Source of the DNA: Liolophura sinensis
Taxonomy: Eukaryota > Mollusca > Polyplacophora > Chitonida > Chitonidae
Direction: 5' to 3'
NCBI RefSeq assembly: GCF_032854445.1
Contig: NC_088295.1
Coordinates: 75,110,028-75,174,027, forward strand
Length of the DNA stretch: 64,000 nucleotides
Shown here: positions 48,101-59,500 of the stretch, one piece after another
How positions within the stretch are numbered: position 1 is the first letter of the stretch
Layout of the letters: each line of letters starts with the position of its first letter
Program-made: the position numbers and the translations under genes
The notes under the pieces: model-generated
What the model saw: the letters and a program-made list of their open reading frames with translations, nothing else
Databases searched by the model: none
What the model was told of the DNA's origin: nothing

Positions 48101-48335
48101 ATGTTTGCCACATGGTGTAGGTCTCAGTCAAACCATGTGTACTGTAAAATCGGGTGTCGGATCTGATGTTTTCCACATGGTGTATGTGTTCTGTCAGACC
48201 ATGTATACTGTAGAATCGGGTGTCAGGTCTGATGTTTTCCACATGGTGTATGTGTTCTGTCAGACCATGTATACTGTAGAATAGGGTGTCATGTCTGATG
48301 TTTTCCACATGATGTAGGTGTTCTGTCAGACTATG
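45113..48335. repeat. 66-bp satellite array, about 49 units
   Basis: The consensus unit contains CTGTAGAATCGGGTGTCAGG, TCTGATGTTTTCCACATGG and TGTAGGTGTTCTGTCAGACC. Four main variants alternate (GGGTGTCAGGTCT, GAGTGTAAGGTCT, GGCGTCGGGTCT, GGAGTCAGGACT). Shortened units occur near 45355, 47771 and 48027; a 6-bp insertion lies near 47314 and a partial duplication near 47880. Outer units are most diverged. The long minus-strand frames (up to 863 codons) arise because 66 is a multiple of three; shortened units shift them into another frame. Confidence 0.95.
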
Positions 48336-49960
48336 TTTCAGTCATTAGTTCTTTCGTGAAATCTCAGAACTAGTGGTGAAATCGACATACATATAAAACA
48401 AAATCATATTTTGTGTACGTTATTTATCAGTGCCTTTCGCTGTAGTGAAGAATATTATTTTTTGTATGATTGAGAACAAGCTCAGATTTTTGAGCAAGTT
48501 GATCCAAACTTTTATGACATGTATTAAAATTTTAACTTTCTCTAATTGTCTAGTGAAACGAAAAACAGTTGACGTTTAGTACAACATACATTTTTAAATG
48601 GAAAATATGGAACTATTCCATTCTTAGGCACTTGTGATTCATGCCTAATTGAGTCTCTTGTTGTACAATGTATATAAACTTGTTTTATTCATTTAGTGAT
48701 CTAAATTTTTTTCATATGAAAAGTTCAAATGTCAATACGTCTTGTGTAAATAAAATCTTTACAAAGCAAAGATCGAGATATCCTATTGATTTGTATAGAA
48801 TAACAGTGTTATCTTTTTGTACACTTTTTCATGATGAAATCAAAGTGTAAACTCTATATATATATGGACTAAACATAAAGTCCTTGTGCATGTTCAACAT
48901 AGGAAGTATGACGTACAGTTTTAACAGAAAATTAGGCGTGAATGTCTTACTCTTACGTCAGTTTCTATAATTTTAGTCGTCTCCTGTTTTGCAGAAATTC
49001 ATGTTTTTGTCCCTTTTCATGTATTGTGGTCAGACAGTATATGCAAGTCATACAGGAGAACAATTTTATCTTAGAGTTAGGCAAGAAAATGAGCAACAGC
49101 TCACACACGAAAAAAATCAACAGTTCACACGTGAAAAAAATCAACAGTTCATGAATAAAAAAAATACAGAAAAGGTCAAAATAAAAGCACATTTCACAAC
49201 CACCAAATCATTTTGCACTTGTTTAAATTCTTATCATTTTTATTCTGCGATGATAAAGAGTTTCTGTGTTCGTGTCTTGTGCTCAGACATTATAGTTATT
49301 TTGCAGAGTCATAATGGAATACAAACCCCTTTTAGATTGGACAGACGCTGGAGGATATTTTTAAGACTTCATCACAACAATGTGGTAAAGTCATTATACA
49401 ATGGGCGGTAAAGAACACTGCACCAGTGCTGGACCCGCCAGTGCTCTGCGTCACCATTTTCTCGAAACAAAGCTCAGTTCATTGCACTGAATTAAACCAT
49501 TTTATGTGCATGTCTTTTGTGAAATCTGTGAAAATAAAACGAAGACATTTTCGAAATCATAAATATCAGAAGTTTGCATTACTCGGTAACTTAAATACAG
49601 TACTATTATTCTTTTATACTACAAGTGAGCGAGTGAGTGCTTGGGGTTTAACGTCGTACTTAACAATTGTTCATTATACACCGCAAGTGCATTCCGTTAA
49701 ATACGTACACAGGAAATATGTATATAAATAGGGATTCATTCAATATAGTTTTGTTAATACTATTATTACATTTACGTGTACGACATTTGTATCCGTAATA
49801 AATTACAACGAAAAGAGAATTCGCCATATCCTATACAACTGTAAGCTGTAAGCAACCCCAACAATACCATCGCTATTTCCACATTTGCGGATGGCATTCC
49901 ATTAGAACATGAATAATGACATGATATGATACTGCTAATTTAAAACTATTGCAATATTTG
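48336..49960. other. Intergenic DNA with an unassigned open frame
   Basis: A 140-codon plus frame at 48989-49411 includes a short repeat of an Asn-Gln-Gln-Phe-like word at about 49104-49155 and no domain. I do not call it a gene. Confidence 0.4.
49620..49690 (+). mobile_element. Fragment of another dispersed repeat (GGGGTTTAACGTCGTAC type)
   Basis: GAGTGAGTGCTTGGGGTTTA followed by ACGTCGTACTTAACAATTG. This resembles repeat sequences I associate with molluscan genomes, but only a fragment is present. Confidence 0.4.

Positions 49961-49962
<2 letters not shown>

Positions 49963-50051
<89 letters not shown>
49963..50051. repeat. (TA)n microsatellite
   Basis: About 88 bp of TA dinucleotides. 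Confidence 0.97.
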
Positions 50052-50055
<4 letters not shown>

Positions 50056-50324
50056 GACATTAAAAGCGAAATATTGACAGACAGTACTTAAAGCATAATC
50101 ACTCTAAACGATAGAGTCATATAAATGAAAATTCTTGAGCGTTCTCTGGTCGAATTCGTCGAAATGTTTTATAAACCAGATCTTTAGTTTACCTTAAAGA
50201 AGATAGAAACCAACATCTTGACGATCACATATACAAGTAGTATTTCATAGGCTTCCATGTAAAGTTTGCATCATATCAAATTTTCTTGTCACTTGAAATT
50301 TAGATTTTGGTGGAGCACATGTGT

Positions 50325-50567
50325 ATAAACCGGGTGTCCCAGAAGTCGTGCACCATCCTGATTTTCATTTTTTTCTGTGTTTCAGATTTAATACTGATAT
50401 TAAATTTTTTTCCTCTCTTTCAGAGTTAATTATGGCTAATAAACTAACAGTAGAAGAAAGAGTTGAATTGGTTTTTATGTTTGGAAGAGATGGGGCAACA
50501 CACCGTTCTGTAGATCAAGCATTCAACCTCAACCTGGATGGTGCGCCACTTCTGGGACACCCTGTAT
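50325..50567 (+). mobile_element. Mariner-like miniature element with transposase N-terminal remnant
   Basis: About 243 bp with terminal inverted repeats: GGGTGTCCCAGAAGTCGTGC and CACCATCC on the left, and GGATGGTGCGCCACTTCTG and GGACACCC on the right. TA dinucleotides flank both ends (TGTATAAACC and CCTGTATAATA), as for Tc1/mariner-type insertions. Inside, from 50432, a reading frame gives MANKLTVEERVELVFMFGRD and then GATHRSVDQAFNLN. This looks like the first helix-turn-helix of a transposase DNA-binding domain. The catalytic part is missing, so the element would depend on a relative elsewhere. Confidence 0.8.
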
Positions 50568-50628
50568 AATATCCTACGATACACGGCGCACCATTAGATC
50601 TGTGTGAGTTTATCTGCATTTACATGTA

Positions 50629-50668
50629 TATTTATTTATTTGATTTGTATTTTACGCCGTACTTACGT
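50629..50668 (-). mobile_element. SINE tail fragment (main family)
   Basis: TTTATTTATTTGATTTGTAT followed by TTTACGCCGTACTTACG. Only the 3' end survives. Confidence 0.65.
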
Positions 50669-51045
50669 ACATGTACAATACATACATCTATATATGCGTA
50701 GCGTTTTAGTAAATGATGATGTCGACATACTTTGAGCAATTATGTATAACATCGCACTAAACTCAGAGACAAGAAGTGATTATCCTCAATGATAACGTAT
50801 ATGCATTTTGTTGAAATTTGACAAGGCAATTTTTCTTTTCTTTTCTTCCCTGGGCGTGATCTTTCAAAATACATTAAAATAATCGATACCGAAAAAGATG
50901 CCATATAGCGTGAAGGAAGATCTCTCCTGTTTGATTTTGCATAAAGTTCACAGGAGATGGTGTGCTTTTCATGTGTGACGTAAACCACACGAGCGATAGT
51001 TTCCTAGTAACTTGCCAAAGGCCGTTGGTTTATTCCTCGCACTCC

Positions 51046-51108
51046 ACTTTTTCAGAGCTTCGGACCATCTTATAAGTGAAAAAATCCTGAGTACGCTTGG
51101 TGTTAAAC
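51046..51108 (+). mobile_element. SINE fragment (main family)
   Basis: ACCATCTTATAAGTGAAAAA, then ATCCTGAGTACGCTTGGTGT. A diverged 3' end. Confidence 0.55.
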
Positions 51109-51261
51109 ATTTCTAGGAAATTATGGTTGTTTGCCCGTCACAATTACTACATTATAATACTGGGAAAATATAAAAAGGTCGTGACATCCGGCAATGTCTT
51201 TTGTCGGAATCCAGATCTCGCTGTTGCGAGCGTGAAATCAAAAGGATGTGGGTTTGGGGGC

Positions 51262-51408
51262 CGGGGTGGGCGTATTCGGGGTCTCGCACTCGCGCAGCAC
51301 GCTGACCCAGGAGCCTCTCACTAATGCCATGACTGTTCGAGTCAAGTTCATGACGGCTTCCACGTAGGCCTGCCAGTTTAAAAGTAATAGTACGGCGCAA
51401 AACCATGC
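51262..51408 (+). mobile_element. Internally deleted SINE (main family) with head
   Basis: Head GTCTCGCACTCGCGCAGCAC, GGAGCCTCTCACTAATGCC and box-B-like TTCGAGTCAAGTTCATG. The body is missing and the sequence jumps to AGTACGGCGCAAAACC. Confidence 0.65.
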
Positions 51409-51537
51409 GTGAGGACTGATTACTATATTATAACATATATATTCTCAGCATCATTGTCTGTACATGCGCAGTCAGACTGCATGGAGATGAAGATACAGCG
51501 ACACATCTGTCAGCATGATCAAGGGCTCTTACTGGCG

Positions 51538-51720
51538 CAGACGGTTAAAGCGTAGACTGGCTGCACTTGTCAGACCATTGATCAAAGAGGTCGCATGCTC
51601 GATTCCAGCACTAGGTTTGCATCTCACCCTTCGGCTGCGGTCCTAAGTTAGGAGGTTAGTCAAGTGCATGGCGAAGTGCGGTTCTTAAACCTGGCCGCTC
51701 TTGTGTCCCTCACCCATGAA
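51538..51720 (+). mobile_element. Third SINE-like family, copy with tRNA-like head
   Basis: Head CTTACTGGCGCAGACGGTTA and box-B-like GGTCGCATGCTCGATTCCAG. Then a core with CTAAGTTAGGAGGTTAGTCA and TGGCGAAGTGCGGTTCTTA, shared with 33381-33528. Confidence 0.55.
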
Positions 51721-51786
51721 CGCACATGGGTGAGGGACATAATCTGTCTTAAATATACGTAGATATTCAGTGAACATATATGACAT

Positions 51787-51870
51787 GGGTTTCCTCCAAT
51801 CACAGTGCTGGCCGCCGTCGTATAAGTGAAATATTCTCGAGTATGGCGTGAAACACCGATCAAATAAAGA
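51787..51870 (+). mobile_element. SINE fragment (main family), 3' part
   Basis: GGGTTTCCTCCAATCACAG, GCCGCCGTCGTATAAGTGAA and ACACCGATCAAATAAAG. Confidence 0.85.
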
Positions 51871-52787
51871 AAATATATGAAAAAGGTATGAAAATGTGCA
51901 TGATATAAAAACTTATGCCACAATTGTCTATATATCTGAAGAAATTGAAGCACTTTGAAAAGCTCCTATACAACAGCCAACATCCTGAATTACAGCAGAT
52001 TAAAATGTTAATATAGGAGTATATAGTTATAGCTCAGCGGTAATCTGATCAGTGTAAATAGTATAGTGCCGGGAGCTAAGAATTGGCTTCATTGAGTTAT
52101 AGACCATAACCTATAGTCTCGCTAGAGTAGAGGTCAGCGGATCCCGAGTGTAAATATATCCTTTTTTTTGCTCAGAGCTCACTGTACCGTGTTCAGAAAG
52201 TTTTCTTCTCTTTTCTTCTACGTCGCACATACGAACGCACAGGTGTGTTACGTTCAGGTAGATAGAGTGGACATAAGAGTATAGATTTAGTGAGTTGTTA
52301 ATGTGACGCATCCTACGGTATACATAACGTGCGTCTCAGCTGAAGGGATTCCGGGTATTCCCGAAATGGGTGGAGTATGTCGGGGTCAGTATTACGGATA
52401 CAGGGCGTCCGGATGTCCAGTGTCTTGTCGATAAAGTCTCCTAGATAAAGCCATTTCCGGATAAAATCACAACCATGGATTGAAACTTTCATTGTGAAGT
52501 CTAGGTAGGTTGCTGACAAGCCAGCAGCGGTCGCTCGGCAGCCGAAAACGTGTATACGTCACAGGCCTGTGTATGAGATCCGGTAAAGCCGTGGGTGAGA
52601 CATGCATGTCAGCTCATTCAGCAGTCCGGAATTGGCCTAACATCTATCCGGGTGCATATTTAAGTTAAGATATCTCTTATTTTATGCCCCATATCCGCTT
52701 TTGTTACAGGCTGGTCTAAAAGGCCCAACGTGTGTTAATATCGTCGTAAGCAGCTGACAGGCGCGGCTGAACTTAGCATAGTGTGCG
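51871..52787. other. Upstream region of DUOX, no repeat recognised
   Basis: A CRE-like TATACGTCAC word lies at about 52553-52562. Possible promoter-proximal DNA, but no site is certain. Confidence 0.3.
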
Positions 52788-52793
52788 TATATA
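52788..52793 (+). promoter_or_regulatory. TATA-like box upstream of DUOX 5' exon (candidate)
   Basis: TATATA in GTGCGTATATACAGAC lies about 60 bases before a strong splice donor (AG|GTAAGT at 52852/52853). Together they suggest a short non-coding first exon. Weak evidence. Confidence 0.3.
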
Positions 52794-52814
52794 CAGACAT
52801 TCAAGAAGCGAGCA

Positions 52815-52852
52815 GAACTGTATCACGGGTGAAAATATCCTTATTTATAGAG
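52815..52852 (+). other. DUOX: Possible non-coding first exon of DUOX
   Basis: Exon 56486 onward has an acceptor before its ATG, so an upstream untranslated exon must exist. The donor AGAG|GTAAGT at 52852 with a TATA-like motif upstream is the best candidate I see. Its start is estimated from the TATA position, and other donors between 52 and 56 kb are possible. Confidence 0.3.
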
Positions 52853-55800
52853 GTAAGTTTATAAATCGGCTTTTTATTTGTTTCTGTACATGTACTAACA
52901 ACATATAAAAACGTCCTAATCACCAGCTGAGTAAGATGTACTTATTTATACTGTTTTAATACACGCCTTATAAAAGTTCATTCGCTCATTGAATACACTC
53001 AACGCGTACATTCAAGTGTCAGCAATTTAGACGGGTTGCTATTCTTTATAATTTAAACGTATACATACATACATCGTATAATCATGTTCGTGTAATCATG
53101 TCAAGTTGTCATTAAACATTGTCCAGCGTAGCTTTACACTTGAGTACGGTGTATATCGTGTATATCGTGTATAGTGTTAGCTCGGTGTGTTATTACCCCA
53201 CCGTACAGCCGCTGTATATAAGATTCTGTTAAGGGCTTTGTGTACAGGGGGATGTCGTGGATGAAGGAGACGGTATGTAACCGGCGGTGTTGAGAATCCT
53301 TGGGAGTGTGTATAAGGTGAAGCGCTGTGTTGACAGCGGGCATGTTTGCCCACCGGCTGTCCGACCTGTTTACCTTCATGCTAGAGGTCAATCTCTGTCA
53401 TGCTAGCTATAGGATATGGCCCTAAACTACCAAGCCACAATGCATGTGGAGCTTTAATAAGAGCGACAATAGCCAAAAATAACACTATCACGAAAACCTC
53501 GCGCGGACTATCTCTACCGAAGATCAGCTCTCAGTGTCAAGCCCGAATCATTTTTTCCTTGCAACTATATGCAGGTATACATGGGTCTAAGCTCGAGAGA
53601 GATTCGAAATGGTTTGATATGGTAAGCTCCTGTCAGGTTTGTTGCCACATTAGATGTCTGCTCTCTGTAAGATGACATGTACCAGCTTTCGATGATATAG
53701 CTGAACGTTCAACAAAACGCAGAAGTAGGATCTAAATCTTTTAAATCTCCAAAATAAGATGCTGGCCACCCTTGATTGACTGATTGATTGATCGACTGAT
53801 CTGCAGGTAGGGGTGTTTTTTCAACTGAAGGCCAACGCCAGGAGAAAGTATAGACACTCGAATATAAAAGGCCAAATTAATTCTTACACATATACGTAAT
53901 GACGAATCGAGATGAACGGCTGTGTGTGCATGTAGAGAAAAGCCAGTCTTTACCAGATGTATTGCTGTCACTCAATCAGCTTACCTCCATAGCGTCATGC
54001 ACACGTCAACCTCTGAAGGTCGAAAAAGGCCTGCGGGCTTATTATAGTATATTTCACGTCCTTTTTTCTTTATTAGATGGTTTAAATAGCATGTGTTAGC
54101 GAACAACACGCCAAAATTATTCAGCATCTATGTTATCTAACTTGTGCGAATCATAAAGTTGAAAGAAGTGATTACTAGCTATTGGCAGTCACGCATATAA
54201 ATCAGTCGTCGTGTACAGTTATGCATCATTAATGATTCTAAATGCTAAGGTGCCGTAACTCTGAGGCCTATTGATATTACCCTTATAGCTTTTTCATCGT
54301 GCAACGTATGAAGTATAAACTGTAAAAAGGAAAACAATAAAAAATGAAAGCAAAAGGACCTTTTATATCTTAGCCATGTACATATGTTAGTTTAGACTTT
54401 TTCGCAATCCTCGGCCATCTTGTCATTTCATAATAAACAGGAAATTACCTGCCTAATTATGTTATATAACTACTGCACAGTGGATGTATCCAGTACAATG
54501 TGTTTGAGTACATTGAAAAGCCACGGTGTAGCTCAATACCGTGTGTAAATATATTGTTATAGGCCCATATGCTACATATTGGTGTACTTATGCGCAGAGA
54601 GCACAGGTTGTCAAGAGGATATGGCCTTATGCCTAGGATGGGAAATCCGTTTGTTTGAGGGAGACAAGCGTGTGCATCTAGACGAACATGTACCTGCTTA
54701 ACGGAGTCAACAATGCTCCTGCATGCTCCACAGCAAAGCTGCTTCCGTCATTTGTTTTACGATGCCTAAACGTATCTAGGATAATCATTATACCCGTATG
54801 AAATGTTACAAAACGTGTCTGCAATTAGTTATTACACAACTTCCTTTATACTATTTCTTCTCATCTTTCCTAATGTATTATATTATTACAAGCATTATAT
54901 TATTAATATAATTATAATGCTATTAGTATTTTCGGCCATTAATTTGAGTGAATCATTTATAGTGACCCAATATATCACTAAATCAGTCAATCAATGGCCT
55001 ATCAAGATTGATCGATGTAGGCTTATATATTACTGGTATGGTAGTTAAACAATCGTCGGGTAGAAGAATCTACATGTATTTATTTATTTTATTTGATTGA
55101 TGTTTTACGCCGTACTCAAGAATATTTCACCTATACGACGGCGGCCAACATTACGATGGGAGAAAACCGGGCAGAGCCCGAGTGAAACCCACGACCATTC
55201 GCAGGTTGCTGCAGACTAGAAGAATTTAATTGGATACGACGTAAATGATAGCTGTTGACATCAGTGGCCAAGTCTGAAGGTCAGTATTACCTGTTGCCAA
55301 CCCGGAAGAGTGTTAGATAATCTCCGAATTAGGCCACTTTTGAGCCACGTTGACATGCAGACTGTAATATTTAATAGTTTGACAATCCCCAGATGCGGTT
55401 ACTTGCATGTTTAAAACAATGACATTAGCGGGAATGTGACAGATTCATACGTCACACCTGTACTCTTCATTTCAATCCAATTGAATGCACAGGTGAAGAA
55501 CACCCGTTCGCGTGGGCGATAATAAAAAGTGTTGCACTCAAACATAAATAATATTAAATGTGAACTGAGGAATAACGTGGGTGACTGTTGGCTGGGTGTC
55601 TTCACCGGCTTAACCAGCAGACATCAGGCCCTTGATCAATCAGTTCACGTGCCCGAGCCCAGCACTTGTCGCCTCGCTTCGGATTTACGTCAGGGCGTTT
55701 TTCAGATACCTGCCGAAGGACTGTCGTTTTCTCCCAGCTGACCCTACCGGTCGAAGCCCACGAAGCCTAATAAACTGGCTGTTATAATAGGCTGTTATAA

Positions 55801-56485
55801 CTACGTTCTGCAACATGTATATCAATTCATTTAATGGAACGCCTGCAAGCCCGATATCAATCTCAAAAGCAAGAAATTCTCATATCGTTAGGTTAGTAAA
55901 TATCTTTATATCGGTAGGTTAGTAAAGCTGCTCATCCTTAGCTTATATAAACTGCCAACATAGCTCATATGAATGAATATAGCTTTGGAGTTGAACAATA
56001 ATGTGCCTACAAGAAGATGTCGTTATATAGACGATCTACCGAAGTAGAGGCGCGGAAGATTCTTTTTCCTTAGGCGGAAACGTGTCGAGCACTCGTCCGT
56101 ACCCATATAGATATGCTGGATCAGCGAAAACTTTGTGATGTTCTATATGTTACATGTTGAATCGAACAGCCAAACCGTTGTATATTAACTATACGTCAAT
56201 TTTACACGCAAGCTGAACTTATAGTGTAAACACGAAATATAAACAGAGTGGCAAATAGGGCGTAGATATTCTTTCTCAACCTGTACGTTAATATACAGTC
56301 AACATATAGGCGGAAAATTCGCGTTGTAAATATTGGCGGGGAGTCAAGAACGAGGGTTGTGTGGAAAAAAAAATACACCAATGTATTCACTTCGTTCATT
56401 TCCTCCAGGTCCATGCAATTCTGCACAAGCAGTTCTTGTATGCATGTACCCGAAATTCACGTGTGCGTTTTCTTTTCTTTTCCAG
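52853..56485. other. Probable first DUOX intron
   Basis: If 52852 is the first donor, this 3.6-kb stretch is intron 1. It holds one SINE fragment (55076-55217) and nothing else that I can name. Confidence 0.35.
55076..55217 (-). mobile_element. SINE (main family), 3' part
   Basis: TTTATTTGATTGATGTTTTA, TATACGACGGCGGCCAACAT, CGGGCAGAGCCCGAGTG and CATTCGCAGGTTGCTG. The head is missing. Confidence 0.88.
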
Positions 56486-56586
56486 CGATTTTAAGTCAAG
56501 ATTTGCAGCACTACTACATGACTGAGGCATGACGACTGGGTCCATGCTATTGTTACTTTTACTTCAGATTTTTCTAATCAACCACG
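56486..56586 (+). CDS. DUOX: DUOX exon with 5' UTR end, start codon and signal peptide
   Basis: A pyrimidine-rich acceptor (TTTTCTTTTCCAG) ends at 56485. After 43 untranslated bases the ATG at 56529 reads MTTGSMLLLLLLQIFLINHG, a clear signal peptide. The donor GTATGT follows 56586. The last base joins the first two bases of 59096 to make Gly20. Confidence 0.85.
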
Positions 56587-59500
56587 GTATGTACGCTTAG
56601 GTTTATATTTCTGCCTATTATATACTCCAAGTCTCACTCAATCAAATTATGCTTTACAGTATGTTGCTGAACTAGTATAATGAAACCAAGTACTTGGCTT
56701 AGCCCATGCAGCGAAAACATACGCGACGCCAAACAACGAGCTACGGGTTCAACCCCGACTTTGCATGGACAGGGAATTTACATGTATAAGCTAACATTAC
56801 CCATTTTTCACTGTTCGTTGGACGTGGTGACCACAAGCGACCGACCACGCTCTATCGCAGGGTCGTTTGTTGAGGTCCACTGGCAATTTCCACCCATGAT
56901 CATTTGCAATTCTGCACGTCACACATGGGAAGGTTCGTCAGTAACTTGCCGAAGACAGGTGATTCTGCCCCAATCACTCCGTTTTCCCCCAGCTACAAAA
57001 AATGACAGCCATCGTATCTGAGGGAATATTTTTGCACGTGATGTTTAACAACAATCAAATGAATCGATTGTATGCGGCACCGTGCAGTTCCTTGGAATTT
57101 CAATTAAGGAATATGTATTTATTTACTTATTTCATTGTTGTTTAACATCACACTTAAGAATTTTTCATTAATACGATGGCGGTCAGTTGTATGGGTGACG
57201 GACACCTGAGAACCCGGGGAAAGCAACTGACCTGTGGCAAGTCATTTAATACATTTAAGTATTAAATAATGTTTGAACTGAACGGTAGATAATGGGTTGT
57301 ATACCGATAGCGACAGATTTACGTAACACCACCAGTCTTGTCGTTTAAAACTTTACTTATTTCATTTATTTCATTGACATGCCGATACTTCATTCCAAAT
57401 ACATTTTAGTTCAAAACGGAAATCAACAAATTGAAAATATTTTATTGTAGATAACTCAATAATTAAAAAATAATTGTGTTTTATAACAAAAATGTCCAGT
57501 TGTACATGCATACCTATTCATTGTTAAGGAAAGACAGCACCATCTGATGTTGAAAATATTTTATATAGGCCTAAGTGTTGATAAGACCACGGAGTTTTTA
57601 ACAGTATGCGACCACGAGATCGTAGGATCGAATCCACCCCTCGCAAATTCGGTTTTGGTCTAAGTTAAGGAAGTTTGTGGAACCTGGTGAAGTGTGTTGG
57701 TTCTTATTACATCCATTCTGGCTTCCTTCCCCAACAAACCGGAATGCCACTCGTACAAGGGTGAAAGTTCTAAAGCATGTGGTGGGCCTATTGCACTAAA
57801 CCCCAATCACGTAGACACTGCAATATTTACATTACAGTAGAGAATGTCTCATCTATAGGAAGAACAAATTTTAGTCCCGCACGCCAAAGTCGCAGTTACT
57901 GGAACCCATCAGAAACCACATGTAGGCCTCGGCCTGCAGCTGGAGTAGAGCCTATAGGCCCACGTTAACAAGCACATCAAAGAAAATGTTTACTGATAAT
58001 CGTTTTGATTGACGCAATGAATGAATGATTATGGCTTATAATGCCACTTTTATAGCGACGATATTTCAGCTGAGTTTGCAGACGGAAAAGGTAATGGACA
58101 CTTGTAACGTGTGGATATAGATGGTGAAGTTATCCTACCTCAAGTAGTAATTTAATGCATAATACTGTTATGACGAAGCCTTTGAGAGTGACCCCCCTTC
58201 TTTTGCACTCAACGCCTCCAGAGGGCACTGAATATACATAATAGATGCAAACAGTGTCGCGGTGTTAGATTAAATGAACTATTTAACTTGGGAGGTACGG
58301 AATTTTCTTCAACACTTCTTGCATCCTAAATCGAATTGATAAGCGGAATCAGTGACGTAACGTTAATTGCGAGCTGAGCAATGGGCTCAGTGTGCGCCTT
58401 CATCCACAGCCCCTTCAGGCTGCGTGATGTTGACGTGATCACACGTAGCTTAGTTCGACAAAATGAATTTCTGGAGAAATTTTTTCAGCCGTATACGTGT
58501 CGGCTTGTGAATTTTTATTATTATTATCATTATTATGCAACCTATTTATTTTGACTCACGATCATAAAGTACCAAAACATTGAAAATATAGTCCTAATTA
58601 TGACTTTTTATTATCTCTGACTTGACACTGAGAACTATAAAAGAAGTCATATTGTATAGGATCACGACATATACAATTGTATAGAAATGTACATATAGGT
58701 CTGCATAATAAATAAATATTATACCAGTAGGTCTAAATATTATAAAAACAGATACCGGAGGTAGAATACTCCCGTGTTTTGGGCAACCTGGGCCTTTCTC
58801 TTTCATTTTCAAAGCAATGGTTATTTAATTAAGCAGGTTTTAAAGCATTTAATTACGTCATTAATGACGTAAACATGCCTTTGTGCAAGGATTTACCTGG
58901 GATTTGTATGTGCTGCATAACAGTAAACATGCTTACAGGCTATTCTAGAATTAATCTCATGATTTAATTAACTTTTGTTTAATTTGGGGATAATGTGCAC
59001 GTCTTAGTCCCAGGTTTAATGGATTAGGTGTACTGTGCACTTGCTGAAAGTTAAAAATTCTGATTGTGTATTGTGTATCTTTTATTGTTCTGAAGGCTTT
59101 GGGCAGCAGTGGCAGCGATTTGATGGCAGGTTCAACAATCTAGGAAATGTGCACTGGGGAAGGGCGGGCTGTCGCCTCTTCAGCAATATCTCCACATGTT
59201 ACTTGGACTTCACCTATAAGGCACCTGGTATTAGACGACCAAATCCTCGTGACATCAGTAACAACGTGTTTCGGGGAAATGGAGGCACCAAGTCTGTCAA
59301 TGGAAGAACAGCATTATTTGCCTTCTTTGGTAAGAATTTTTTTGTATTAGTACGCCAGGTAAACAGTCAAACACTGGTGTTTTTTCCTCTGGGCCTACTT
59401 TTAATGTAGCATTTTGTAATTTTTTCATTCCTTTTTTCTTTTTTTTGCATTTATAAGTGACATTGCCTTGAGGTATTTTAACATAGTTAAGACCATTTCC

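Larger units (their letters stand above)
56587..59095. other. DUOX intron after signal-peptide exon
   Basis: Bounded by GTATGT and CTGAAG. It holds two related SINE-like pieces listed separately. A 113-codon frame at 56680-57021 overlaps the first of them and is not a gene. Confidence 0.85.

Noticed and set aside
48989..49411. 140-codon plus-strand ORF
   Set aside because: Contains a short internal duplication and no recognisable domain; no exon signals or homology.
56680..57021. 113-codon plus ORF in a DUOX intron
   Set aside because: Overlaps a diverged SINE-like fragment and does not join the DUOX frame.
59035..59409. Unspliced 124-codon ORF as a separate gene
   Set aside because: Its middle is a DUOX exon (59096-59329) with splice sites at both ends; the rest is intron.
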